NCBI GenBank assembly: GCA_007449985.2
Contig: VIIQ02000826.1
Location: 1-64,000 of the forward strand
From: Desmodesmus armatus
Lineage: Eukaryota > Chlorophyta > Chlorophyceae > Sphaeropleales > Scenedesmaceae
Direction of reading: 5' to 3'
DNA: 64,000 nt
Each line of letters starts with the position of its first letter. Within the stretch, counting starts at the first letter, position 1. The translations under genes were made by a program, and so were the position numbers. The notes below the pieces were generated by a model, which saw only the letters and a program-made list of their open reading frames with translations, searched no databases and was not told the origin of the DNA. This document shows positions 54,797 to 64,000 of this stretch, one piece after another.

Positions 54797-54924
54797 GAAG
54801 TGATCAGTTACATTGGGCGGGACAAGCAACCTGTGGTTCACTCCATAAAAAGATCCAGCGGGAGGATGGGGCAACCTGTTGTGACACCCACCCCACGGCA
54901 CCCCACGGCACCCCACGGCACCCC
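54766..54924 (-). mobile_element. LINE-B 3'-end insertion with tandem 10-mers
   Basis: Poly(T) plus ~110 bp. TSD acagccaacatc at 54754-54765 and 54925-54936. At its 5' end ccccacggca is repeated in tandem (54891-54924). Confidence 0.93.
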
Positions 54925-55329
54925 ACAGCCAACATCCAACACTAAGGAGGCACCACGACGACACGAGTCGAGCCCCACACCATGACCACCAGATGCAAGG
55001 AGCAGATGAGACCCATAGGTGGGTGAGACTGGTGTGTCACGCAGCAGCAGCAGAGATGTATGCCAGCACCACAGGCAGCTGCCTTGGTGAGGCAGAGCAA
55101 CCGTGCAGTTGAAGGGTGCCAAACCACAATCGCTGCTACGACGCACAAGCGTTACAGCGCTCAGCTGAGCTCAAGGGCAGTGTAGTTGCCACCAACAGCA
55201 GTGAATGCCTCCCAAGTGTCTGGCAGTGTGGTGATATCAGATGCAGTCCTGCTGGCTGGCATAGGGCATTCAAAAGTAGCATACTGCCCCTTGGACCTTT
55301 GTGGGTAGCGTTCGTGTTGGGGTATAATT

Positions 55330-55869
55330 TTTTTTTTTTTTTTTTTTTTTTTTTGGAAGTGATCAGTTACATTGGGCGGGACCAAGCAACCTGTGGTTCA
55401 CTCCATAAAAAGATCCAGCGGGAGGATGGGGCAACCTGTTGTGACACCCACCCCACGGCACCCCTTGTGCAGGGGACACCATCGCAGGGCCGTGCAGACA
55501 GCTCCGTGAGAAGCAGCCCCGAAGGGCATCCAGGGCCTGACCGTGCGCCCAGTGTCCTCTATACACCACAGCCGTCCGTAGACCAACTGCGGCAGGTCAC
55601 AGACCATGTTTGCCCCAATATGGCAAGGCCCATGGACCGGTCTAATGACTCACCATCCATATGTCAAAGCAGTGCTAAGACACTCACATGCTGCAACCCT
55701 ACAGAGCCAAGATACAACACACACCAGCACAATCATGAAAGCCATTAGAGACACACAGGCAAAAGACAGCTACTCATTGGCACACAAAAAGCCAGAAGTC
55801 AGCAGGCAAGTCAACAGACACACACGCACAAGTCTGTATGCACGCGCATGCACACAGCTAATCGGGCAC
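55330..55869 (-). mobile_element. LINE-B 3'-end insertion in element interior
   Basis: Poly(T) then ~515 bp of 3' UTR. TSD tgttgggg(g)tataatt at 55315-55329 and 55870-55883, one G shorter on the right. Confidence 0.93.
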
Positions 55870-56291
55870 TGTTGGGTATAATTGCATACACTGCAGCAGC
55901 CAGCTGTGCGTCTCCTCATCCATGTGACTATGCACGTGCTCAATGGACCTCTTGCATTTAGTTGAGTGGGGTGGATCAAGCAGCAGCTGCCATCCCTGAG
56001 GCAGGAGGCTGGCTGCTTCGCTGTGCACCATGGGGACCCCAGTCGCTGCAGATGATGAAGTGCTCTGTGTGCCTCAGCCAGCAGCAACACATTTGTCCTG
56101 CAGCCCATGCACAGCTCCCTGAACATGTCATTGTTATGTGCTGTTGTAATGTATGTGGTTGGCTGGATGGATGTCCTGGCCCCCCTTTGTGTGCAGTGCA
56201 TTGCGGCGAAACAAAGGCGACATGCGCTGCGGGGCGAACATGCACAGCAGCATAGCAGTGATGAGATGCCACAGATAGTCAACCCCACACA

Positions 56292-56751
56292 CAGGGGGGT
56301 GGACAATGAATCTCGCGGGTGTTGCAGTCAGCTGTAGAGCAAGTCCTAAGGAACAAGTGATATGCTTAAAAGTGCAGCCTTGCTCTGGTGTTCCGCAATT
56401 TGAATAAACGTATGCCCCGCTGCGCCAATTGGCGGTAAGCGGAATTCTCGTTTTTCGGCCCAGCTGGCCCCAGCACTGGCTCTCAGATGTTTTTCCTGTA
56501 TCTCTGCAAGGCCGTGCTAGCTTGTGCCTTGTATCTGTGCGGTGTACATGCAGCAAGAGCGAAGTATTGCTGCAGTGAGATTGTGCTGTCTCGCCCTGTA
56601 CTGTGTTGGAGCGGTGAAATTGGCATTCTGGGACCTGGGGTAACTGATGTGACCTTCAGCATACTGTACCACATAAAGGCCTCACGCGGGCTCATCTGCG
56701 TAGCTGATTCCGCTTGATAGTGTTGTTGTGAGTCGAAATGTGCTGCCATTC

Positions 56752-56784
<33 letters not shown>

Positions 56785-57073
56785 TGCTGCCAAAAAAAAA
56801 AAAAAAAAAAGAAATGTGCTGCCAGTCGCTGCTGTGTGGTTGCTCTTTTGTCCGTGGTTGGCTGACGTAACGTTGACTGTGTTTCTGGCGCTGCTGAGCC
56901 TCTCAGGGAGTCTTTGGACCGAGCTACGCGAGAACAGCCTGGCAAGCCTCGTAACTTTGTGGAAGGAATGCGCACATTAAATGCAGTTGCTTTGCATAAG
57001 AACCGCTGCACACGAGTGCGTCTGCTTGGGCTGAGCCGGCGAAACCCCCAGAGAATCATTGTCCACCCCCCTG
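56292..57073 (+). repeat. Right terminal direct repeat
   Basis: Starts CAGGGGGGTGGACAATGA and ends TCATTGTCCACCCCCCTG. Direct copy of the left repeat; ~715 bp without its two tail insertions. It abuts satellite array 3. Confidence 0.88.
56748..56810 (+). mobile_element. Two tail-only insertions at one target
   Basis: Target (g)aaatgtgctgcc occurs at 56735-56747, ~56780-56791 and 56811-56823, separated by ATTCC+poly(A) and by a pure A run. Confidence 0.93.
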
Positions 57074-60000
57074 ATTTTTGTCTTTCACCAGAGCCAACCA
57101 GATGATTTTTGCGCACCCCCACCGCTGCGCACCGTCACGCACGCGGCACCCGCCGACATCAAACCAACGCTACGTGCCGCTCTGTGACTCAATTGGGGTG
57201 CATGTTGGTACGCATGAAGACACTATTTTTCTTTCACCAGAGCCAACCAGATGATTTTTGCGCACCCCCACCGCTGCGCACCGTCACGCGGCACCCGCCG
57301 ACATCAAACCAACGCTACGTGCCGCTCTGTGACTCAATTGGGGTGCATGTTGGTACGCTTGAAAGCACTATTTTTGTCTTTCACCAGAGCCAACCAGATG
57401 ATTTTTGCGCACCCCCACCGCTGCGCACCGTCACGCACGCGGCACCCGCCGACATCAAACCAACGCTACGTGCCGCTCTGTGACTCAATTGGGGTGCATG
57501 TTGGTACGCTTGAAGACACTATTTTTGTCTTTCACCAGAGCCGACCAGATGATTTTTGCGCACCCCCACCGCTGCGCACCGTCACGCACGCGGCACCCGC
57601 CGACATCAAACCAACGCTACGTGCCGCTCTGTGACTCAATTGGGGTGCATGTTGGTACGCTTGAAAGCACTATTTTTGTCTGTCACCAGAGCCAACCAGA
57701 TGATTTTTGCGCACCCCCACCGCTGCGCACCGTCACGCACGCGGCACCCGCCGACATCAAACCAACGCTACGTGCCGCTCTGTGACTCAATTGGGGTGCA
57801 TGTTGGTACGCATGAAGACACTATTTTTGTCTTTCACCAGAGCCAACCAGATGATTTTTGCGCACCCCCACCGCTGCGCACCGTCACGCACGCGGCACCC
57901 GCCGACATCAAACCAACGCTACGTGCCGCTCTGTGACTCAATTGGGGTGCATGTTGGTACGCTTGAAGACACTATTTTTGTCTTTCACCAGAGCCGACCA
58001 GATGATTTTTGCGCACCCCCACCGCTGCGCACCGTCACGCACGCGGCACCCGCCGACATCAAACCAACGCTACGTGCCGCTCTGTGACTCAATTGGGGTG
58101 CATGTTGGTACGCTTGAAAGCACTATTTTTGTCTTTCACCAGAGCCAACCAGATGATTTTTGCGCACCCCCACCGCTGCGCACCGTCACGCACGCGGCAC
58201 CCGCCGACATCAAACCAACGCTACGTGCCGCTCTGTGACTCAATTGGGGTGCATGTTGGTACGCATGAAGACACTATTTTTGTCTTTCACCAGAGCCAAC
58301 CAGATGATTTTTGCGCACCCCCACCGCTGCGCACCGTCACGCGGCACCCGCCGACATCAAACCAACGCTACGTGCCGCTCTGTGACTCAATTGGGGTGCA
58401 TGTTGGTACGCATGAAGACACTATTTTTGTCTTTCACCAGAGCCAACCAGATGATTTTTGCGCACCCCCACCGCTGCGCACCGTCACGCACGCGGCACCC
58501 GCCGACATCAAACCAACGCTACGTGCCGCTCTGTGACTCAATTGGGGTGCATGTTGGTACGCATGAAGACACTATTTTTGTCTTTCACCAGAGCCAACCA
58601 GATGATTTTTGCGCACCCCCACCGCTGCGCACCGTCACGCGGCACCCGCCGACATCAAACCAACGCTACGTGCCGCTCTGTGACTCAATTGGGGTGCATG
58701 ATGATACGCATGAAGACACTATTTTTGTCTTTCACCAGAGCCAACCAGATGATTTTTGCGCACCCCCACCGCTGCGCACCGTCACGCACGCGGCACCCGC
58801 CGACATCAAACCAACGCTACGTGCCGCTCTGTGACTCAATTGGGGTGCATGTTGGTACGCTTGAAAGCACTATTTTTGTCTTTCACCAGAGCCAACCAGA
58901 TGATTTTTGCGCACCCCCACCGCTGCGCACCGTCACGCACGCGGCACCCGCCGACATCAAACCAACGCTACGTGCCGCTCTGTGACTCAATTGGGGTGCA
59001 TGTTGGTACGCATGAAGACACTATTTTTGTCTTTCACCAGAGCCAACCAGATGATTTTTGCGCACCCCCACCGCTGCGCACCGTCACGCGGCACCCGCCG
59101 ACATCAAACCAACGCTACGTGCCGCTCTGTGACTCAATTGGGGTGCATGTTGGTACGCTTGAAAGCACTATTTTTGTCTTTCACCAGAGCCAACCAGATG
59201 ATTTTTGCGCACCCCCACCGCTGCGCACCGTCACGCACGCGGCACCCGCCGACATCAAACCAACGCTACGTGCCGCTCTGTGACTCAATTGGGGTGCATG
59301 TTGGTACGCATGAAGACACTATTTTTGTCTTTCACCAGAGCCAACCAGATGATTTTTGCGCACCCCCACCGCTGCGCACCGTCACGCGGCACCCGCCGAC
59401 ATCAAACCAACGCTACGTGCCGCTCTGTGACTCAATTGGGGTGCATGTTGGTACGCTTGAAAGCACTATTTTTGTCTTTCACCAGAGCCAACCAGATGAT
59501 TTTTGCGCACCCCCACCGCTGCGCACCGTCACGCACGCGGCACCCGCCGACATCAAACCAACGCTACGTGCCGCTCTGTGACTCAATTGGGGTGCATGTT
59601 GGTACGCATGAAGACACTATTTTCGTCTTTCACCAGAGCCAACCAGATGATTTTGCGCACCCCCACCGCTGCGCACCGTCACGCACGCGGCACCCGCCGA
59701 CATCAAACCAACGCTACGTGCCGCTCTGTGACTCAATTGGGGTGCATGTTGGTACGCATGAAGACACTATTTTTGTCTTTCACCAGAGCCAACCAGATGA
59801 TTTTTGCGCACCCCCACCGCTGCGCACCGTCACGCGGCACCCGCCGACATCAAACCAACGCTACGTGCCGCTCTGTGACTCAATTGGGGTGCATGTTGGT
59901 ACGCATGAAGACACTATTTTTGTCTTTCACCAGAGCCAACCAGATGATTTTTGCGCACCCCCACCGCTGCGCACCGTCACGCGGCACCCGCCGACATCAA

Positions 60001-60895
60001 ACCAACGCTACGTGCCGCTCTGTGACTCAATTGGGGTGCATGTTGATACGCATGAAGACACTATTTTTGTCTTTCACCAGAGCCAACCAGATGATTTTTG
60101 CGCACCCCCACCGCTGCGCACCGTCACGCACGCGGCACCCGCCGACATCAAACCAACGCTACGTGCCGCTCTGTGACTCAATTGGGGTGCATGTTGGTAC
60201 GCTTGAAAGCACTATTTTTGTCTTTCACCAGAGCCAACCAGATGATTTTTGCGCACCCCCACCGCTGCGCACCGTCACGCACGCGGCACCCGCCGACATC
60301 AAACCAACGCTACGTGCCGCTCTGTGACTCAATTGGGGTGCATGTTGGTACGCTTGAAAGCACTATTTTTGTCTTTCACCAGAGCCAACCAGATGATTTT
60401 TGCGCACCCCCACCGCTGCGCACCGTCACGCACGCGGCACCCGCCGACATCAAACCAACGCTACGTGCCGCTCTGTGACTCAATTGGGGTGCATGTTGGT
60501 ACGCTTGAAAGCACTATTTTTGTCTTTCACCAGAGCCAACCAGATGATTTTTGCGCACCCCCACCGCTGCGCACCGTCACGCGGCACCCGCCGACATCAA
60601 ACCAACGCTACGTGCCGCTCTGTGACTCAATTGGGGTGCATGTTGGTACGCATGAAGACACTATTTTTGTCTTTCACCAGAGCCAACGAGATGATTTTTG
60701 CGCACCCCCACCGCTGCGCACCGTCACGCACGCGGCACCCGCCAACATCAAACCAACGCTACGTGCCGCTCTGTGACTCAATTGGGGTGCATGTTGGTAC
60801 GCATGAAGACACTATTTTCGTCTTTCACCAGAGCCAACCAGATGATTTTTGCGCACCCCCACCGCTGCGCACCGTCACGCACGCGGCACCCGCCG
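57074..60895 (+). repeat. Satellite array 3, ~25 monomers, higher-order patterns
   Basis: Same 151/147-bp satellite. Variants recur in order: gccgaccag type, cttgaaagcac type, catgaagacac type repeats as a trimer from ~57484 to ~58385; 151-bp cttgaaagcac then 147-bp catgaagacac repeats as a ~298-bp dimer from ~58834 to ~59579. It ends at a sharp junction with LINE-C. Confidence 0.95.
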
Positions 60896-61487
60896 ATATT
60901 GCAGACAATGTGCTGCACCACCTGGAGGAAATCGACTTCCTCCAGGAGGTGCAGCGGCCGGGCTGCATTTTCTTTTTGGACTTCGAGAAGGCGTATGACC
61001 GCCTCAACAGGGGGTGGTTGCTGCGCTGCATGGAGGCCATGCAGTTCCCTGAGAGCAGCAGGCGCTGGGTGCGCTTGCTGCTGGAGGGCACCATGGGTCA
61101 GATCATCTTCAACGGCGGTCACAGCAGCAGGGCGTTTGACATCCCCTCTGGCTGTGCACAGGGCAGCCCTCTCAGCCCGCTGCTGTACGTCATAGCAGCG
61201 CAGCCGTTAGCAGCCAGGTGCAGACAGCTACAGCGGGAGGGTGGGATCACCAGCATCGACATGCCGGGCGACCAGGGCCCCGCCCCCTGCTGCCACCAGC
61301 ATGCAGACGACACCACCCTGCATGCGGCCTTACCGGCGGACGTGGGCACCCTGCTGCAGCAGGCCGTGGAGCCGTTCTGTGCAGCCAGCGCAGCCAAGCT
61401 CAACGTCGACAAGAGCCAGGGTATGGGGCTGGGACCTCACAGCAGCATGCAGGGTTTAGATGCAGCGAAGGGTATAGTGTTTGTGAA

Positions 61488-61515
61488 AAAAAAAGGAAAA
61501 AAAAAAAAAAAAAAA
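61488..61515 (+). mobile_element. Tail-only insertion (A-rich with GG)
   Basis: TSD atagtgtttgtgaa at 61474-61487 and 61516-61529 in LINE-C ORF2. Confidence 0.92.
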
Positions 61516-61998
61516 ATAGTGTTTGTGAACACGAGGGATGCCCCCATCAGGCACCTGGGCATACTGTTGTCTGTCGAGGGTGCGACACGCTTTGCAGAAC
61601 AGCTTTTTGAGCAGCGGCTGCGCAGCATTGGGCACAGGGCACGCACCTGGAGCAGGTATGACCTCTCACTGCTGGGCAGGTGTGAGGTAGCCAGGCAGGT
61701 GCTGGCCTCCTGTTTGGTGTACCATGCGCAGTTTGTGCCAGTACCTGAGCGCATCATGCGCCTCATCCAGCGCCGCATCTCAGCCTTTGTTCTGGGGCTG
61801 GGGTGCATCCGCAACACAGACAACAGGCAGCTGCGGTGGCGCCCAGCTCAGCAGGTGGCCAGCCTGCAGGCCAAGCAGGGGGGCATAGCCAGCGTCGATG
61901 TGCAGGCACATGTGACAGCCATGCAGGGGAAGGTGATGGCAGCACTGCTGCACCCCCACAAGCAAGCATGGAAGCAGTTCATGCGGGCCAACTTGGAG

Positions 61999-62043
61999 TG
62001 AACCACAGGTTGCTTGGTCCCGCCCAATGTAACTGATCACTTC

Positions 62044-62075
<32 letters not shown>
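61999..62075 (+). mobile_element. LINE-B 3'-end insertion in LINE-C
   Basis: About 46 bp plus ~33 A. TSD aacttggag at 61990-61998 and 62076-62084. GGAG is shared with the element (microhomology). Confidence 0.92.
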
Positions 62076-62079
<4 letters not shown>

Positions 62080-62400
62080 TGGAGCGTGCAGGGGTGGGGG
62101 TGCGGGTGCTGCTACAGCAGCACTCCTCGGGGCAGGGAGCAGCAGCAATACGGCGGCGCCTCAACCCAAGGCACGCAGCGCACGTCGCCGCGTTCCAGTC
62201 GCTGGGGCTGCACAGGCGCGTCGCCCACGGCGACATGACGCTGGATCAGATCAAACTGGAGCCAGTGCTGGGGAACCACAGCGTGGCCAGCGCCGTCACA
62301 GGTGTGCTGTTCAGCTCTGCCCGCGAACTGCCCAGCAGTGTGCAGCCTCGCTCGGCAGACACAACCCTTGGGCAGGTGGCAGAGCGAGGCCTGTCCTTTC

Positions 62401-62600
62401 TTTTTTTTTTTTTTTTCAGGGTAGGCTTGTTACATGAGCGGAGTCAAGCAACCACTGCCACCCCTCATTTGCTCTTGCAGGAGAATGGCGCAACCTGACA
62501 ATCACCACCCTTTGAGGGGGCACCACCACCCTCCCGCTGGATCTTTTTATGGAGTGAACCACAGGTTGCTTGGTCCCGCCCAATGTAACTGATCACTTCC

Positions 62601-62631
<31 letters not shown>

Positions 62632-62747
62632 ACCACCCTCACCACATGATTATGTGAGCGGCGCTTGTGCAGCGCAGCCTGCACGAAGCAGACACCAGGG
62701 CTCCAACCATGCACCTGCTTTAACGTCTAAGTCTGCTACTATCAAAG
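62401..62747 (-). mobile_element. LINE-D 3' UTR, antisense
   Basis: T16 then CAGGGTAGGCTTGTTAC, the reverse complement of the LINE-D terminus, through ~240 bp matching 10505-10736. Interrupted by a LINE-B insertion. Left flank is LINE-C and right flank is LINE-A, with no TSD, so the locus has been rearranged. Confidence 0.82.
62534..62628 (+). mobile_element. LINE-B 3'-end insertion in LINE-D
   Basis: About 67 bp plus ~29 A. TSD (c)accaccaccctc at 62521-62533 and 62629-62640. Confidence 0.93.
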
Positions 62748-62949
62748 CAGCAGCAGCCGGCAGCATCCGGCCGCATGGTGGGTGGGTCAGACCTGCGAAC
62801 AGCCAACTTCTTGGCTGGCCTGCAGGATGCATGGCTGCTGCAGCACCCGGACCAGCTGCAGCCAACCCACTACACGCAGCATGCCGGCAGCACAGACAGC
62901 GCAGGACAGCAGGTGCAGGGCCCTATCTCAGGGGGACGCATCGACTATT

Positions 62950-63041
62950 TTTTTTTTTCCGACGCATCGACTATTTTTTTTTTTTTTTTTTTTCATCGAC
63001 TATTTTTTTTTTTTTTTTTTTTTTTTTTCATCGACTATTTT
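62950..63041 (-). mobile_element. Four tail-only insertions stacked at one target
   Basis: The target catcgactat occurs five times, separated by T tracts of about 10 (plus CC), 19, 24 and 9. The first two copies are longer (gacgcatcgactat). Confidence 0.88.
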
Positions 63042-63812
63042 TTTTTCATCGACTATGTCTTCCTTTCGGACGACATGATTGATGCTGGATGGCTGCACAG
63101 CACACAGCAGCACAGGCGCTTCCCCAGCGACCACCGCCCAGTGCTGGCCTCCCTCTTGCCGCCAGGCACGCCGGAGCCTGGCAAGGGGCGCTGGCGCTTC
63201 CCCAACCACATGCTAGGGTTGGAGGCCTTCAGGGAGCAGTACCGCAGCAACCTGCAGGATGCCATAACAGCACTGGAGCAGCGCAGCCCGCCTTTGGACC
63301 CAGCTGCGCAGTGGGAGCACATCAAGAAGCTGGCGCAGGATCTCTGCAAACAGCAACAGCTCCTTCTCAAACAGCAGCAGCACCAGGACCGCAAGCGCCT
63401 CTGGCACCAGGTGCTGAGAGCGAGGCGACAGCAACGTGTGCTGCGGGACACAGAGTCTGTACGGCAGCAGCTGGCGGCAGAGACGGCGCTCACTGCCTTT
63501 GAACGCAGCCAGCTGCAGCAGCAAACAGCAGCAACTGAGCCGCTGTGGGAAGTCTTTGGGGAACAGTCCACCTTCTGGTTCCACCAGCTGGCACGGGCAG
63601 CACAGGAGCCTCAAGTCATAAGTGAGGTGCAGCGGCCGGACGGGGTGACGGTAGCAGCCCAGGGCACGGAAGGGGTGGCAGCAGTGGGAGGGCTGCTGGC
63701 GGATTTCTACGATCCTGCCAAGGGCGGCCTGTTCTCCTGCCATCCGACCGACCAGCAACAGCAGGATGTGATGCTGGCAGCAATAGATAAGCAGCTAGAC
63801 GAGCAACAGCAG

Positions 63813-63816
<4 letters not shown>

Positions 63817-63847
<31 letters not shown>
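63817..63847 (+). mobile_element. Tail-only insertion in A5 linker
   Basis: A run of ~31 within a CAG-rich stretch; TSD gcagcagca on both sides. The exact borders are blurred by the CAG repeat. Confidence 0.85.
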
Positions 63848-63849
<2 letters not shown>

Positions 63850-64000
63850 CAGCAGCAGTGCAGCGGGGAAGGGGAGGAGGGTACCCTGACAGGGCAGGAG
63901 GTGCAAGCGGCACTGGCCAGCTTGCCCCGGGGCAAGGCCCCTGGCAGCGACGGGCTCACCTATGAGTTCTACACTGCCATGTGGGAGGTGGTGAGGCAGC

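Larger units (their letters stand above)
54132..56291 (+). other. Interior of the direct-repeat element
   Basis: About 1.45 kb of unique, lower-GC sequence after removing two LINE-B insertions. No protein domain is recognised; short open frames on both strands lack any motif I can identify. No clear primer-binding site follows the left repeat. A C/A-rich then G-run stretch (CACACAGGGGGG) precedes the right repeat and could serve as a polypurine tract if this is an LTR-type element. Confidence 0.55.
38677..57073 (+). mobile_element. Element with ~0.7-kb direct terminal repeats, class unresolved
   Basis: Outer ends read CCGGGGGTGGACAATGA and TCATTGTCCACCCCCCTG, a ~16-20 bp inverted repeat. The same ends bound each terminal repeat. 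The flanking satellite shows a probable 3-bp duplication (ATT, 38674-38676 and 57074-57076). After removing nested LINEs the element is roughly 2.9 kb: left repeat, ~1.45 kb unique interior, right repeat. The TG…CA termini inside the repeats fit a small LTR/TRIM-type element; the G-run ends and short TSD could instead fit two copies of a terminal-inverted-repeat DNA element. No transposase, integrase or RT gene is seen in it. Confidence 0.65.
60896..62395 (+). pseudogene. LINE-C ORF2, RT part (copy 2)
   Basis: Readable motifs: DIADNVLHHLEEIDFLQ, FLDFEKAYDR, GCAQGSPLSP, QHADDT, LNVDKSQGM, then thumb sequence. The frame stays open to 61998, including through an A-rich insertion that happens to be a multiple of three; the first stop is inside the LINE-B insertion. 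EN, the RT start and the C-terminus are absent. Confidence 0.87.
60896..62400 (+). mobile_element. LINE-C copy 2, RT and thumb region, fused to satellite
   Basis: Starts mid-RT directly after satellite and ends where a LINE-D tail was inserted. ~90% similar to LINE-A, with consistent differences such as MQFPESSRRWV and QIIFNGGHSSRAF. Confidence 0.85.
62748..64000 (+). pseudogene. LINE-A ORF2 part (A5): end of EN to start of RT
   Basis: Runs from the middle of EN (MVGGSDLRTANFLAGLQDAW) through GRIDYVFLS and SDHRP, the Q-rich linker, to SDGLTYEFY at the window edge. Interrupted by a cluster of poly(T) insertions inside the GRIDYV codons and by a poly(A) insertion near 63817. Very similar to A0 at the opposite window edge but on the other strand. 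It continues beyond the window. Confidence 0.88.

Noticed and set aside
54132..56291. LTR retrotransposon with gag/pol interior
   Set aside because: No RT, integrase, protease or zinc-knuckle motifs in the interior and no clear primer-binding site, so the class is left open.
57109..60776. Overlapping satellite-derived proteins in array 3
   Set aside because: Same artefact as array 1; products are permutations of one repeated peptide.

Overview
This is eukaryotic nuclear DNA, GC- and CAG-rich, made almost entirely of transposable elements and one satellite; no host gene, tRNA or rRNA was recognised. The dominant component is a set of L1-type non-LTR retrotransposons (LINEs) that insert into one another. 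Each has an ORF1, an ORF2 with apurinic-type endonuclease (EN), reverse transcriptase (RT) and a C-terminal zinc-binding domain, and a poly(A) tail. This nested architecture is what is known for Zepp/ZeppL LINE clusters of green algae (chromosome-end cluster in Chlorella, centromere-associated clusters in Coccomyxa and Chlamydomonas). I therefore infer a chlorophyte alga and a centromeric or subtelomeric island; the species cannot be named from the sequence.

Families (my labels): LINE-A (copies A0-A5), its relatives LINE-C and LINE-D (related 3' UTRs), and the more distant LINE-B. Nearly all short young insertions are LINE-B 3' ends. B3 (38768-48460) is the only full-length copy with both ORFs open (ORF1 603 codons, ORF2 1683 codons, overlapping as TAATG). 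LINE-A has the same layout, with ORF1 stop and ORF2 start abutting (TAGATG).

Layout: 1-6777 minus-strand LINE-A fragments A0 and A1; 6795-8578 satellite array 1 (151/147-bp monomers); 8579-10753 LINE-C and LINE-D tails plus an inverted satellite remnant; 10754-38038 one LINE-A copy (A2) carrying antisense A3 (14428-19583), A4 (20784-21313) and B2 (23004-35294). B2 contains a small antisense B insertion, which contains B7 (23872-32821), which contains B8 (24958-27586). 38039-38676 is satellite array 2. 38677-57073 is a different element with ~0.7-kb direct terminal repeats; its left repeat is split by B3 and B4 (48944-53715). 57074-60895 is satellite array 3; 60896-62747 LINE-C and LINE-D; 62748-64000 LINE-A copy A5.

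The nesting order can be read from target-site duplications (TSDs), which I matched at most junctions. Notable signals: about 28 insertions that are little more than a poly(A) tail with a TSD; repeated insertion at the same nucleotide; a 1.6-kb near-perfect palindrome made by B inserting antisense into B; a 3'-terminal hairpin shared by both LINE families; a 33-nt perfect complementarity between the 5' end and 3' UTR of B3; and the direct-repeat element of unresolved class. Most frame breaks are single-base deletions in homopolymers, so some pseudogene calls could be sequencing artefacts.
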